9,132 nt of DNA from the NCBI GenBank assembly GCA_009778415.1, contig WRJV01000250.1:1-9132 (forward strand), written 5' to 3'. A program made the position numbers and the translations under genes. Positions within the stretch are counted from its first letter, which is position 1; each line of letters begins with the position of its first letter. Positions 1 through 8,400 of the stretch are shown here, piece by piece. Below the pieces are notes generated by a model. The model saw only the letters and a program-made list of their open reading frames with translations. It ran no database searches and was not told the origin of the DNA. This DNA comes from Clostridiales bacterium. Its GTDB lineage: Bacteria; Bacillota; Clostridia; Peptostreptococcales; Anaerovoracaceae.

Positions 1-3
1 CCC

Positions 4-118
4 CCAACTACCAACTACCAACTACCAACTACAAACTACCCACTACCCACTACAAACTACCCACTACAAACTCTCTACCAACTACCAACTACCAACTACA
101 AACTACCCACTACAAACT
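4..118. repeat. G-free 7-bp tandem repeat array (about 16 units)
   Basis: Heptamers run almost without break from position 4 to 118. Three variants alternate: CCAACTA, CAAACTA and CCCACTA. The order is four CCAACTA, then CAAACTA, two CCCACTA, CAAACTA, CCCACTA, an irregular 11-mer CAAACTCTCTA (67-77), then three CCAACTA, CAAACTA, CCCACTA and a partial CAAACT. The second half therefore repeats the variant order of the first in shortened form, which suggests segmental duplication as well as unit slippage. The plus strand has no G before position 132. Seven is not a multiple of three, and the minus strand shows TAG in every frame, so the array is not likely to be coding. It ends about 12 bp before the -35 box of the ech promoter. 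It may extend left of the window. Function unknown. Confidence 0.9.
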
Positions 119-129
119 CCACAAAACAC

Positions 130-158
130 TTGTATTTTTCGACAGGTGATTATATAAT
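130..158 (+). promoter_or_regulatory. Predicted sigma70-type promoter of the ech-nifJ operon
   Basis: TTGTAT at 130-135 and a perfect TATAAT at 153-158 are separated by 17 bp, the optimal spacing for a housekeeping bacterial promoter. The surrounding stretch 119-180 is clearly more AT-rich than the genes. Transcription would start near 165, giving a leader of about 25 nt before the echA ATG. No clear operator palindrome is seen. This is the only convincing promoter in the window, so it probably drives all seven genes. It is a prediction from sequence only. Confidence 0.7.
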
Positions 159-179
159 AAAATCGTAAATCAAAATGTT

Positions 180-185
180 AGGAGG
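180..185 (+). promoter_or_regulatory. Ribosome binding site of echA
   Basis: A perfect AGGAGG lies 5 nt before the ATG at 191 and decides that start. The ATG at 175 in another frame has no comparable site. Confidence 0.85.
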
Positions 186-190
186 ATTAG

Positions 191-2125
191 ATGGAACTCA
201 TATTATTTCTGATTATTTTTCCGCTCGTCGCTGCAATAGCCCTATTGCTTATCAAGGCAGACGCGGGAAGAGACGCTGTGGTGGCCGCCGCATCCTTGGT
301 CATCGCAGGAGTTTCGATTTTTCTTTTTATCCAATATTTCGACGCAGGGCACAAACTGTTCGACTTTGAGAGCGAAGCCGTGGGCTATGCGATGGCTGCC
401 ATCGAAGCGTGCCTTGCCCTTGTGATCATCGTGTTGGGTATTAAGTACAAAAAATATTTGGCGTCGGTCCTGGCAGCAATACAGGCGCCGATCATGATCT
501 GGTTCGAGTTCAGCACAGGGCACGAGATTCCAATCGACAACAACATCTACATCGACAAGCTTTCATTGATAATGATACTGATAATAGGAGTGATAGGGAC
601 GCTGATATGCGTGTACTCGCTTCCATACATGAAAGATTTTCAGCATCACCATCAAGGGGAGCCGGACAGAAGGCCATGGTTCTTCTTCCTGATGTTCCTG
701 TTCCTTTCCGCAATGTTCGGGATCGTAGTGTCAAACAACCTGGTTTGGATGTACTTCTTCTGGGAGATAACCACGTTGTGCTCGTTCTTCCTCATCGGCT
801 ACACGAAGACGGAAGAGGCGATACGGAATTCGTTCAGGGCCCTTGTCATGAACCTGCTCGGAGGGATCGGGTTCGTGCTTGCGATAGTCTTCCTGGGCAA
901 GGTCTTCGGAACGCTCGAACTAAATACGATGCTCATGTACGGAGGCATTCAGCAGTACAGCTTCATGATGGGCATTCCTGTGGCACTGCTGGCATTCGCC
1001 GGGATCACAAAAGCAGCGCAGATGCCGTTTAACAGCTGGCTGCTGGGGGCGATGGTTGCGCCGACGCCCACGTCCGCACTGCTTCATTCGTCTACGATGG
1101 TCAAGGCGGGGGTGTTCCTGATAATCAAGCTGTCTCCGGCGCTCGGGTTCAACATAGCGGGCATCATGGTAATGATGGTAGGCGGGATCACGTTCCTGAT
1201 GGCGTCGCTTGCCGCAATATCGCAGAGCAATGCAAAGCGGGTGCTTGCATACTCGACTGTTGCAAACCTAGGGCTGATCGTGGCTTGCGGGGGAGTAGGG
1301 ACCTACGGCGCGGTATGGGCAGGGATAATGCTCATCATATTCCACGCCATAACCAAATCCCTGCTGTTCCTCTGCGTCGGCACAGCCGAGCACAACATCG
1401 GGAGCAGGGACATAGAGGACATGGACGGGCTGTTTGAAAGGATGCCGAGGCTGGCGGAGTTCATGATGATCGGGATTGCAGGGATGTTCCTGGCGCCCTT
1501 CGGGATGCTCATTTCCAAATGGGCGACGATGACGGCTTTCGTGGAATCAAACAACATCATCCTGGTAATGCTCATCTGCTTCGGAAGCGCCGCCACCATG
1601 TTCTACTGGGCCAAATGGCTAGGCAAGATGTCTGCGATAATGGCAGGAAGGGACAACGCCCAACTCAACGTACACAGAGGGGAATGGTCTGTGCTCGGCA
1701 CGCTTACGGGGCTGACAATCCTGATATGCCTCATGTTCCCGATGGTTTCGTCCACTTCGGTAGTGCCGTACATCGACGAGGTCTTCGGAGGCCAGCACGA
1801 CATGCTGCTGTCAGACAGCAACATGAGGATCATGTGGGCGATGCTCGCCCTTGTCGTGCTTCTCACCGTATTCTTCTTCGGAAGGACAAACAAGAAGATC
1901 GTACCGATCTACATGGCTGGGGTGAACACCGGCGACAACCTGACGTTCCGGGGCGCAATGGAGAAAGAAGTAGCCGTCTCGCTCAGGAACTGGTACATGG
2001 AGAAGTACTTCGGCGAGGCCAAAATGAACGCTATTGGCGGCATTTCGGCTGCTGCGGTCATAGTGATCGTTTTTTCGATAATAATAGGCGTTCTGCTGAT
2101 AATGGGAGGTGTGCTAAATGGTTAA
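191..2125 (+). CDS. echA: Ech hydrogenase subunit A, NuoL/MrpA-like ion-translocating membrane protein
   Basis: This 644-residue protein is the large antiporter-like membrane subunit of Ech hydrogenase and is expected to move H+ or Na+ when ferredoxin is oxidised. It is hydrophobic throughout, with roughly 16-18 membrane segments by eye. Antiporter-family landmarks are present: the FWE motif with Glu192, Lys274 in TKAAQMPF, the block APTPTSALLHSSTMVKAG with His299 and Lys305, and Lys443 in LISKW of a later helix. These correspond to the charged residues of the proton channel in NuoL/MrpA relatives. The length matches known EchA proteins (about 640 residues). The C-terminal part has a polar stretch around RNWYMEKYFGEAK and a last hydrophobic helix. 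The start has a perfect AGGAGG 5 nt upstream. The gene overlaps echB by 8 bp. EchA is told from NuoL mainly by its context with EchB-F. Confidence 0.93.
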   Translation: MELILFLIIFPLVAAIALLLIKADAGRDAVVAAASLVIAGVSIFLFIQYFDAGHKLFDFESEAVGYAMAAIEACLALVIIVLGIKYKKYLASVLAAIQAPIMIWFEFSTGHEIPIDNNIYIDKLSLIMILIIGVIGTLICVYSLPYMKDFQHHHQGEPDRRPWFFFLMFLFLSAMFGIVVSNNLVWMYFFWEITTLCSFFLIGYTKTEEAIRNSFRALVMNLLGGIGFVLAIVFLGKVFGTLELNTMLMYGGIQQYSFMMGIPVALLAFAGITKAAQMPFNSWLLGAMVAPTPTSALLHSSTMVKAGVFLIIKLSPALGFNIAGIMVMMVGGITFLMASLAAISQSNAKRVLAYSTVANLGLIVACGGVGTYGAVWAGIMLIIFHAITKSLLFLCVGTAEHNIGSRDIEDMDGLFERMPRLAEFMMIGIAGMFLAPFGMLISKWATMTAFVESNNIILVMLICFGSAATMFYWAKWLGKMSAIMAGRDNAQLNVHRGEWSVLGTLTGLTILICLMFPMVSSTSVVPYIDEVFGGQHDMLLSDSNMRIMWAMLALVVLLTVFFFGRTNKKIVPIYMAGVNTGDNLTFRGAMEKEVAVSLRNWYMEKYFGEAKMNAIGGISAAAVIVIVFSIIIGVLLIMGGVLNG

Positions 2126-3014
2126 AATCATCGTGCTCGTAGCGGCATACCTGATATTCGCCCCGATAGTGGGCGGGCTCCTTGCAGGGATAGACAGGGT
2201 CATTACAGCCAGGATGCAGGGCAGGGTAGGCCCCCCTGTGATACAGCCGTTCTACGACGTGTTCAAGCTTATGGAAAAAGAAGCTGTCACGGTGAACAAG
2301 ACGCAGGATTTCTACGTAATGTGCTTCCTCATCTTCATAGTTATAACGGGATGCCTGTTCTTTGCGGGGCAAAACCTGCTGCTGATAATCTTTTCGCTGA
2401 CGCTGGCAAGCGTATTCCTTGTCATTGCCGCGTATTCGTCGAATTCGCCTTACTCCCAGATCGGCGCGGAAAGGGAACTCCTTCAAGCGATGGCCTACGA
2501 GCCAATGGTGCTGATAACAGCGGTGGCGTTTTTCCTGTACACGGGAAGCTTCGAGGTTTCTGCCATACTTGCCTACGAGAAGATGGCTATCCTGCCACTG
2601 CTCGGCATTTTCCTCGGGTACCTGTTCATATTGACGATAAAATTCAGAAAGTCGCCGTTTGACCTCTCCATGTCCCATCACGGGCACCAAGAGCTCGTCA
2701 AGGGGCTGACAACGGAAATATCAGGCAAATCCTTGGCCCTGATAGAGATAGCCCACTGGTACGAAAACATATTCCTGCTCGGGTTCATATTCCTCTTCTT
2801 CGCCAACGGGACGCAAACCGGGATCATCGTCGGGGTTATCGTCTGCTTGGCTGCGTATTTCCTCGAAATATTCATTGACAACAATTTCGCCAGGATGAAA
2901 TGGCAATTCGCGCTCAATTCGTCCTGGGTAGTCGCAGCGGCTCTTGGCTTTGCAAACTTGGCCGTCCTGTATGTTCCGGTCATCCTTTCCACGATGATCG
3001 GCATCACTGGTTAA
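2118..3014 (+). CDS. echB: Ech hydrogenase subunit B, NuoH-like membrane anchor
   Basis: This 298-residue, roughly eight-helix protein is the NuoH/HycD-family subunit that docks the hydrophilic hydrogenase module to the membrane and links it to the ion pump. Visible landmarks are GRVGPP (residues 35-40) followed by QPFYDVFKLMEKE, the acidic loop AERELLQAMAYEP (from Glu118), and SPFDLS (179-184) followed by HQELVKG and TEISG. All are hallmarks of the NuoH family cavity region. The length matches known EchB (about 295). The ATG lies within the end of echA (8-bp overlap, ATGGTTAA), and GGGAGGT at 2104-2110 is placed 7 nt upstream, so translation is likely coupled. It is followed by echC with a 15-bp gap to the preferred start. 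Confidence 0.94.
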   Translation: MVKIIVLVAAYLIFAPIVGGLLAGIDRVITARMQGRVGPPVIQPFYDVFKLMEKEAVTVNKTQDFYVMCFLIFIVITGCLFFAGQNLLLIIFSLTLASVFLVIAAYSSNSPYSQIGAERELLQAMAYEPMVLITAVAFFLYTGSFEVSAILAYEKMAILPLLGIFLGYLFILTIKFRKSPFDLSMSHHGHQELVKGLTTEISGKSLALIEIAHWYENIFLLGFIFLFFANGTQTGIIVGVIVCLAAYFLEIFIDNNFARMKWQFALNSSWVVAAALGFANLAVLYVPVILSTMIGITG

Positions 3015-3020
3015 GGGGGT
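3013..3020 (+). promoter_or_regulatory. Ribosome binding site deciding the echC start
   Basis: AAGGGGGT directly abuts the GTG at 3021 but sits 9 nt before the ATG at 3030. The spacing favours the ATG at 3030 over the upstream GTG. Confidence 0.6.
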
Positions 3021-3029
3021 GTGAAGAAG

Positions 3030-3551
3030 ATGTCATATATAACAAAATCACCATGGATAATCCACTATGACGGCTCCAGCTGCAACGGCTGCGACATTGA
3101 AGTGCTCGCCTGCCTGACACCGATGTACGACGTGGAAAGGTTTGGGATCATCAACACGGGCAACCCCAAGCATGCGGACATATTCCTGGTAACCGGGTCA
3201 ATCAACGAACAGAACAAAGAAGTCGTACGACAGATATACGAGCAGATGCCGTCCCCGAAAGTCGTGGTCGCAGTGGGTATCTGCGCCAATTCAGGAGGCA
3301 TTTTTAAAGAATGCTACAACATTCTCGGCGGCGTAGACAAAGTGATACCTGTCGACGTGTACGTGCCGGGGTGCGCGGCAAGGCCCGAGGCGATCATAGA
3401 CGGCGTTGTCAAGGGGCTTTCGGTCTTGGCTGAGAAGAGAAGCGCCAAGGCAACGGTTGCGCCGGATGCGGCTGCTGCGGCAGAGCCGGATGAATTGGAA
3501 GTGCCAGTCGAGCCGGGCGAGGCAAACGGCGCAGATAAGGGGGGAGCGTAA
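3030..3551 (+). CDS. echC: Ech hydrogenase subunit C, NuoB-like small subunit with one [4Fe-4S] cluster
   Basis: EchC is the small subunit of the NiFe hydrogenase module and carries the proximal iron-sulfur cluster that hands electrons to the NiFe site in EchE. Counting from the ATG at 3030 (173 residues), the four cluster cysteines are Cys18 and Cys21 in SSCNGCDIE, Cys85 in GICANSGG and Cys115 in VPGCAARPEAI. The extra cluster domains of classical hydrogenase small subunits are absent, as expected for group 4 enzymes. The conserved core ends about residue 138. The last ~30 residues are an Ala/Glu/Pro/Asp-rich, probably disordered tail (ATVAPDAAAAAEPDELEVPV and beyond), which makes the protein longer than the roughly 150 residues I recall for archaeal EchC. 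A GTG at 3021 could add three residues (MKK). The stop TAA is directly followed by the echD ATG. Confidence 0.93.
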   Translation: MSYITKSPWIIHYDGSSCNGCDIEVLACLTPMYDVERFGIINTGNPKHADIFLVTGSINEQNKEVVRQIYEQMPSPKVVVAVGICANSGGIFKECYNILGGVDKVIPVDVYVPGCAARPEAIIDGVVKGLSVLAEKRSAKATVAPDAAAAAEPDELEVPVEPGEANGADKGGA

Positions 3552-3938
3552 ATGAGCGATAAAAAATATTTAATCCAAAACTTCGTGCCTGTCACCGCTT
3601 CCGAACTGCTGGGCAAGGTGCAGGACTTGAAAGCTGACGGGTACAGGCTGGGGCAGGCGTGCTGCACAAAGCTTGGTGACGGATTCGAAATCATGTATTC
3701 CTTTGACAAGGACCATGAGCTCTTGAACTTGAAGATGGCGGTCGGCGAGGGGCAGGAAGTCGAGAGCATTTCAAACATAATCTGGCATGCTTTCATATAT
3801 GAAAACGAGATGCACGACCTGTTTGGGATATCGTTTGGCAATTCGGCGCTGGACTACGGCGGGCATTTCTTCAAAGTGGCAGAGCCTACTCCGTGGAATC
3901 CGAAAAACGAAGAAAGGAAGGCAGAGCAAAATGGGTAA
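3552..3938 (+). CDS. echD: Ech hydrogenase subunit D, NuoC-like
   Basis: This 128-residue soluble protein belongs to the NuoC/30-kDa subunit family, a structural partner of the large and small hydrogenase subunits with no cofactor of its own. The family signature is ENEMHDLFGI at residues 84-93, preceded by IIWHAFIY and followed by a short region ending in the PTPWNPK segment. Length fits EchD of known Ech complexes (about 120-130). The ATG follows the echC stop with no spacer (TAAATG), with AAGGGGGGAG just upstream inside echC as ribosome binding site. Its end overlaps the echE start by 8 bp. The N-terminal half is weakly conserved in this family, so recognition rests on the signature and the position. 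Confidence 0.9.
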   Translation: MSDKKYLIQNFVPVTASELLGKVQDLKADGYRLGQACCTKLGDGFEIMYSFDKDHELLNLKMAVGEGQEVESISNIIWHAFIYENEMHDLFGISFGNSALDYGGHFFKVAEPTPWNPKNEERKAEQNG

Positions 3939-5010
3939 GAGAACTATTATTCCTTTCGGGCCCCAGCACCCGGTATTGCCAGAACCGATTCACCTCGACC
4001 TTGTCATCGAGGACGAAACCGTCGTAGAGGCGATCCCGTCCATCGGATTCATTCACAGGGGCCTCGAAAAGCTCGTCGAGAAGAAAGAGTACACCGAGAT
4101 GGTGTATGTCATCGAGAGGATTTGCGGCATCTGCAGTTTTGGCCACGGATGGGGCTACTGCGCCGCAGTCGAAGGGCTGATGAACGTGGAAGTGCCGGAG
4201 AGGGCAGAATACCTGAGGACCATATGGCACGAACTTTCAAGGATACACAGCCATCTTCTGTGGCTTGGCCTGATGGCCGACGCATTTGGCTTTGAAAGCC
4301 TGTTCATGCACTGCTGGCGGCTCCGCGAAACTGTGCTGGACATCTTTGAGAAGACCACCGGCGGCCGGGTCATCTTTTCGGTCTGCAAGCTGGGCGGAGT
4401 GAGAAAGGACGTGGACAACGAAACCTTGGCAGGCATCGTTTCCGATTTAAACAAAATGAAAGCAGGGCTCAAAGAGGTGACCGACGTGTTCATATCGGAC
4501 CAGTCAGTCAAAAACAGGACTCTGGGCGTAGGCGTTTTGACTAAAGAGAAAGCCATGGAGTTCGGCGCTGTGGGGCCTGTCGCCCGGGCGTCCGGGGTGC
4601 TGCAGGACATCAGGCTCACCGGCAAAGGCGTTTACGAAGAGCTTGGCTTTGAACCTGTGATGGACACGCGCGGCGACTGCTACGCCAGGACGTCCGTCCG
4701 TATACGGGAGGTGTTCCAGTCCATAGACTTGATTGCTGCTGCAGCAGAAAAAATCCCGGACGGCGATATTGCGGTGGCTGTCAAAGGGAACCCGGACGGC
4801 GAATTCATCTTGAGGATGGAACAGCCGAGGGGCGAAGCGTTCTACTACGCGAAAGGCTCGGGGAGCAAATTCCTTGACAGGATGAGGGTCAGGACACCGA
4901 CCAACCAGAACATACCGGCGCTAGTACAGATGCTGCAGGGTGCCGACCTAGCGGACGTGCCGGTGCTCGTTCTCACAATAGACCCATGCATCAGTTGTAC
5001 GGAAAGGTAG
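3931..5010 (+). CDS. echE: Ech hydrogenase subunit E, NuoD-like large subunit with the NiFe active site
   Basis: EchE carries the NiFe centre that reduces protons to H2. From the ATG at 3931 it has 359 residues, like known EchE (about 358). The N-terminal nickel-binding motif is RICGIC with Cys65 and Cys68, followed by SFGH with His72. The C-terminal motif is DPCISCTER with Cys353 and Cys356, and the protein ends at this Arg359. Other family blocks are FGPQHPVLPEP near the N terminus and SIGFIHRGLEKL. The reading frame is open further upstream to 3787, but that extension lies inside echD and has no family similarity. AGGAAGG at 3914-3920 is 10 nt before the ATG at 3931, and the start overlaps echD by 8 bp (ATGGGTAA). 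All four metal cysteines are present, so the subunit should be catalytically competent. Confidence 0.96.
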   Translation: MGKRTIIPFGPQHPVLPEPIHLDLVIEDETVVEAIPSIGFIHRGLEKLVEKKEYTEMVYVIERICGICSFGHGWGYCAAVEGLMNVEVPERAEYLRTIWHELSRIHSHLLWLGLMADAFGFESLFMHCWRLRETVLDIFEKTTGGRVIFSVCKLGGVRKDVDNETLAGIVSDLNKMKAGLKEVTDVFISDQSVKNRTLGVGVLTKEKAMEFGAVGPVARASGVLQDIRLTGKGVYEELGFEPVMDTRGDCYARTSVRIREVFQSIDLIAAAAEKIPDGDIAVAVKGNPDGEFILRMEQPRGEAFYYAKGSGSKFLDRMRVRTPTNQNIPALVQMLQGADLADVPVLVLTIDPCISCTER

Positions 5011-5014
5011 GTGA
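5009..5014 (+). promoter_or_regulatory. Ribosome binding site supporting the echF start at 5020
   Basis: AGGTGA overlaps the echE stop and sits 5 nt before the GTG at 5020. The alternative GTG at 5011 would have only AAAGG at 5003-5007, 3 nt away. Confidence 0.5.
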
Positions 5015-5019
5015 GACAA

Positions 5020-5403
5020 GTGGGTACATTCAAAATAGGAGGCGTTGTTTTAAAGAGCCTGTTCAACAAGCCCGCGACTCTCATGTATCCTGTCGTCCCA
5101 AGGACATGGCAGGAGAGGACGAGGGGCAGCATAGGCATTGAGGAAGCCGACTGCATCCTCTGCGGGATATGCTCAAAGAAATGCCCTACGCATGCGATAA
5201 CGGTGGTCCGCGACCAGAGGACGTGGGCCGTAGAAAGGATGCAGTGCATACAGTGCGGCAGCTGCGTGGAGTCCTGCCCAAAGAAGTGCCTTTGCATGCA
5301 TCCCGAATACACGGCGCCGGGCACGGAGAAAATCACCGACGTAGTGCATGTGCCGGAGCAGCCAAAACAACCAAAACCTGAAGCCGCAGCGGCGGCAGAA
5401 TAA
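5020..5403 (+). CDS. echF: Ech hydrogenase subunit F, 2x[4Fe-4S] ferredoxin-like protein (NuoI-like)
   Basis: EchF is the electron-entry subunit: it accepts electrons from reduced ferredoxin and passes them to EchC. From the GTG at 5020 (127 residues) the two cluster motifs are CILCGICSKKCP (Cys45, 48, 51, 55) and CIQCGSCVESCP (Cys76, 79, 82, 86), both complete. The N terminus, MGTFKIGGVVLKSLFNKPAT, is an amphipathic segment typical of NuoI/EchF membrane-surface attachment. The C terminus is a Pro/Lys/Gln then Ala-rich tail (EQPKQPKPEAAAAAE), recalling the tail on EchC. The start could instead be the GTG at 5011, directly after the echE stop, adding three residues (MRQ). The gene ends 29 bp before nifJ. 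Confidence 0.93.
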   Translation: MGTFKIGGVVLKSLFNKPATLMYPVVPRTWQERTRGSIGIEEADCILCGICSKKCPTHAITVVRDQRTWAVERMQCIQCGSCVESCPKKCLCMHPEYTAPGTEKITDVVHVPEQPKQPKPEAAAAAE

Positions 5404-5420
5404 AAATAAATTATTTGCGT

Positions 5421-5427
5421 AAGGAGG
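5421..5427 (+). promoter_or_regulatory. Ribosome binding site deciding the nifJ start
   Basis: AAGGAGG lies 5 nt before the ATG at 5433. The frame is open from a TTG at 5415, but that codon precedes the Shine-Dalgarno sequence and would encode it, so the ATG at 5433 is the start. Confidence 0.85.
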
Positions 5428-5432
5428 CTATT

Positions 5433-8400
5433 ATGGCAAAAAACAAGATGAAAACAATGGATGGGAATACGGCTGCCGCGTACGTTTCGTACGCTTTCAC
5501 CGACGTAGCCGCTATCTACCCGATTACGCCGTCTTCCACAATGGCTGAAGTTGTCGATGACATGTCAGCCCACGGCCAGAAAAACATATTTGGCCAAGAA
5601 GTGAAAGTAGTGGAAATGCAGTCAGAGGGCGGTGCAGCCGGAACGGTCCACGGTTCGCTTGCGGCCGGCGCGCTGACCACGACATACACGGCGTCTCAAG
5701 GGCTGCTTCTGATGATACCGAACATGTACAAAATTGCGGGTGAGCTCCTCCCGGGCGTGTTCCACGTCTCAGCAAGGACGCTTGCAGCGCATGCGCTCTG
5801 CATCTTCGGAGATCATTCAGACGTCATGTCGACAAGGCATACGGGGTTTGCCCTGCTGTGCTCGAATTCTGTCCAAGAGGTGATGGACCTCGGAAGCATA
5901 GCGCACTTGTCCGCGATCAAAGGCAGGGTTCCGTTCCTGCACTTCTTCGACGGGTTTAGGACGTCCCACGAGGTTCAAAAAATAGAAACCCTGGATTATG
6001 CGGATTTCAAGGGCCTTGTGGACACGGAAGCATTGCAGAGGTTCAGAGACAACGCGCTAAACCCAGAGCACCCCGTAGTGCGCGGGACTGCGCAAAACCC
6101 CGACATTTTCTTCCAAGCCAGGGAAGCGGCGAGCAAGTACTACGACGCGCTGCCGGCCATAGTAGCAGGTTACATGAAAGAAATATCGGAACTGACAGGC
6201 AGGGAATACAAGCTCTTTGACTATGTTGGCGCACCGGACGCCGAAAACATCATAGTTGCGATGGGTTCCGTCTGCGAGACGATTGAAGAGACCATAGACG
6301 CCCTCGCGGCCAAAGGCGAAAAAATCGGGCTCGTAAAGGTGAGGCTCTACAGGCCTTGGGCACCCGAGTACCTGAAAAACGTCATCCCGAAAACGGTCAA
6401 GCGTATTGCCGTGCTGGACAGGACGAAGGAGCCCGGGGCGCCGGGCGACCCGCTATACATGGACATCAAGTCTATGTACTACGGCGAGAAGGACGCGCCT
6501 GAGATATTCGGCGGCAGGTACGGACTTGGCTCAAAGGACACTACGCCCGGCCAGATAGCGGCCGTGTACGAAAACCTCGGGAAACCGCAGCCAAAGGATC
6601 ACTTCACCATCGGCATAGTGGACGACGTGAGGGACACGTCGCTGGAAACCATTGACATCACCACAGAGCCGGAAGGGACTGTAAGGTGCAAGTTCTGGGG
6701 GCTCGGTTCGGACGGCACGGTAGGGGCGAACAAGAGCGCGATCAAAATAATCGGCGACGAGACAGACCTCTACGCACAGGGATATTTCGCCTACGACTCG
6801 AAGAAATCGGGGGGCGTCACAATTTCCCATCTGAGGTTCGGCAAGAACAAGATCAAGTCCACGTACCTGATAACCGAAGCCGACTTTATAGCGTGCCACA
6901 ACCAGGCCTACGTCAACCAGTATGACTTGCTCAAGGGGCTGAAAAAGGGCGGCACTTTCGTGCTGAACTGCATCTGGGACAAAGACGGCCTTGAGGAAAA
7001 CCTGCCCGCTGAAATGAAGCGGTACATCGCATTAAACGACATCAATTTCTACATCATAGACGCTACCGACAAAGCGCTGAAGCTCGGGCTCAGAAACAGG
7101 ATCAACATGATAATGCAGGCGGCGTTTTTCAAGCTTGCGAACGTCATCCCTGTGGACGACGCCGTTAATTACCTCAAGGCTTCAGTAGTAGGGAGCTACG
7201 GCCACAAGGGCGAAAAAGTTGTAAAAATGAACCAGGACGCCATAGACGCCGGGGTTGACGGCCTCACGAAGATAGAAATCCCTGCATCTTGGAAAGACGC
7301 AGAGGTCAGCGAAAAGGCGAAACGCGACATCCCCGAGTTCATTGAAGAGGTATTAGTGCCCATGAACAGGCAGGAGGGCGACTCGCTGCCCGTGAGCAAA
7401 TTCGAAGGCGCCGCTGACGGGACTTTCCCGGTCGGGACATCTGCCTATGAAAAGAGGGGCGTAGCCGTAAGCCTCCCCGAGTGGAAGCCCGAAAACTGCA
7501 TCCAGTGCAACCAGTGCTCGTTCGTCTGCCCGCATGCGGCGATCAGGCCAATCCTTTTGAACGCCGACGAGAAGGCGGCTGCGCCGGACAGCTTCAATAC
7601 GATCAAGGCTTCCGGCAAGGGGTTTGAAGGGCTCGAATACAGGATGCAGCTGGCGGCCATGGACTGCATGGGCTGCGGCAACTGCGAGGACATCTGCCCG
7701 GCGAAGACCAAGGCACTTGAAATGAAGCCATTCGCTGAGGTCGAAAAGGAAGCGGCGAACTGGGACTATGCGGCAAAGATTCCCGTAAGGGACACGCTGA
7801 TGGCGAAAAACACCGTGAAGGGCAGCCAGTTCGCAAAGCCTTACCTGGAGTTTTCCGGCGCTTGCACCGGCTGCGGGGAGACCCCGTACATCAAGCTCGT
7901 GACGCAGCTCTTTGGAGACAGGATGATGATCGCAAACGCTACAGGCTGCTCGTCCATCTGGGGCGCGTCGGCACCGTCCATGCCTTACTGCAAGGACGAA
8001 AACGGCAGGGGGCCTTCCTGGGCGAACTCGCTGTTTGAAGACAATGCGGAGTACGGCCTTGGGATGGCGGTAGGCGTGAGGCAGATGAGGGAAAAAATCG
8101 CCCTTTGCATGAACGGCATCCTTAAAGGGGATCCGCCTGCGGAAATCAAAGACGCGTTTGCCGAGTGGCTTGACAATTTCGACAATGGCGGCAAATCGAG
8201 GGAAGCAAGCGAAAAAGCCCTCGCCGCAATTAAGAGCGCTGGTTTGACCGGGGAGGCAAAAGAGCTGGCCGATGAGATACTGGCCAAAAAAGATTTCCTC
8301 GTCAAGAAATCCGTGTGGTGCCTGGGCGGTGACGGATGGGCCTACGACATAGGGTACGGCGGGCTCGACCACGTCCTCGCCTCCGGCGAAGACGTCAACA

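Noticed and set aside
1..118. CRISPR array reading of the left-edge repeats
   Set aside because: The units are 7 bp and contiguous with no spacers of CRISPR length, so this is a simple tandem repeat.
130..145. Possible Rex-type redox operator near the -35 box (TTGTATTTTTCGACAG)
   Set aside because: The left half resembles a Rex half-site but the right half does not complete the palindrome, so the match is too weak.
1519..2142. 207-residue plus-strand frame overlapping the end of echA
   Set aside because: It is an out-of-frame shadow of echA with Arg/His-rich composition and no motif.
2058..2690. 210-residue minus-strand open frame opposite echB
   Set aside because: It shadows a clear NuoH-family gene, is rich in Arg/His/Tyr without domain features, and has no ribosome binding site context.
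3787..3930. 48-residue upstream extension of echE
   Set aside because: It lies entirely within echD in another frame and is basic and unlike any hydrogenase N terminus. The ATG at 3931 has a good ribosome binding site and gives the family length.
5404..5432. Separate promoter for nifJ in the ech-nifJ gap
   Set aside because: The 29-bp AT-rich gap has no properly spaced -35/-10 pair. A promoter inside echF cannot be excluded, but none was recognised.
7353..8372. Long (339-residue) open frame on the minus strand opposite nifJ
   Set aside because: It is antisense to a well-conserved part of PFOR containing cluster and TPP motifs, has no recognisable family features, and is a by-product of GC-rich codon bias.
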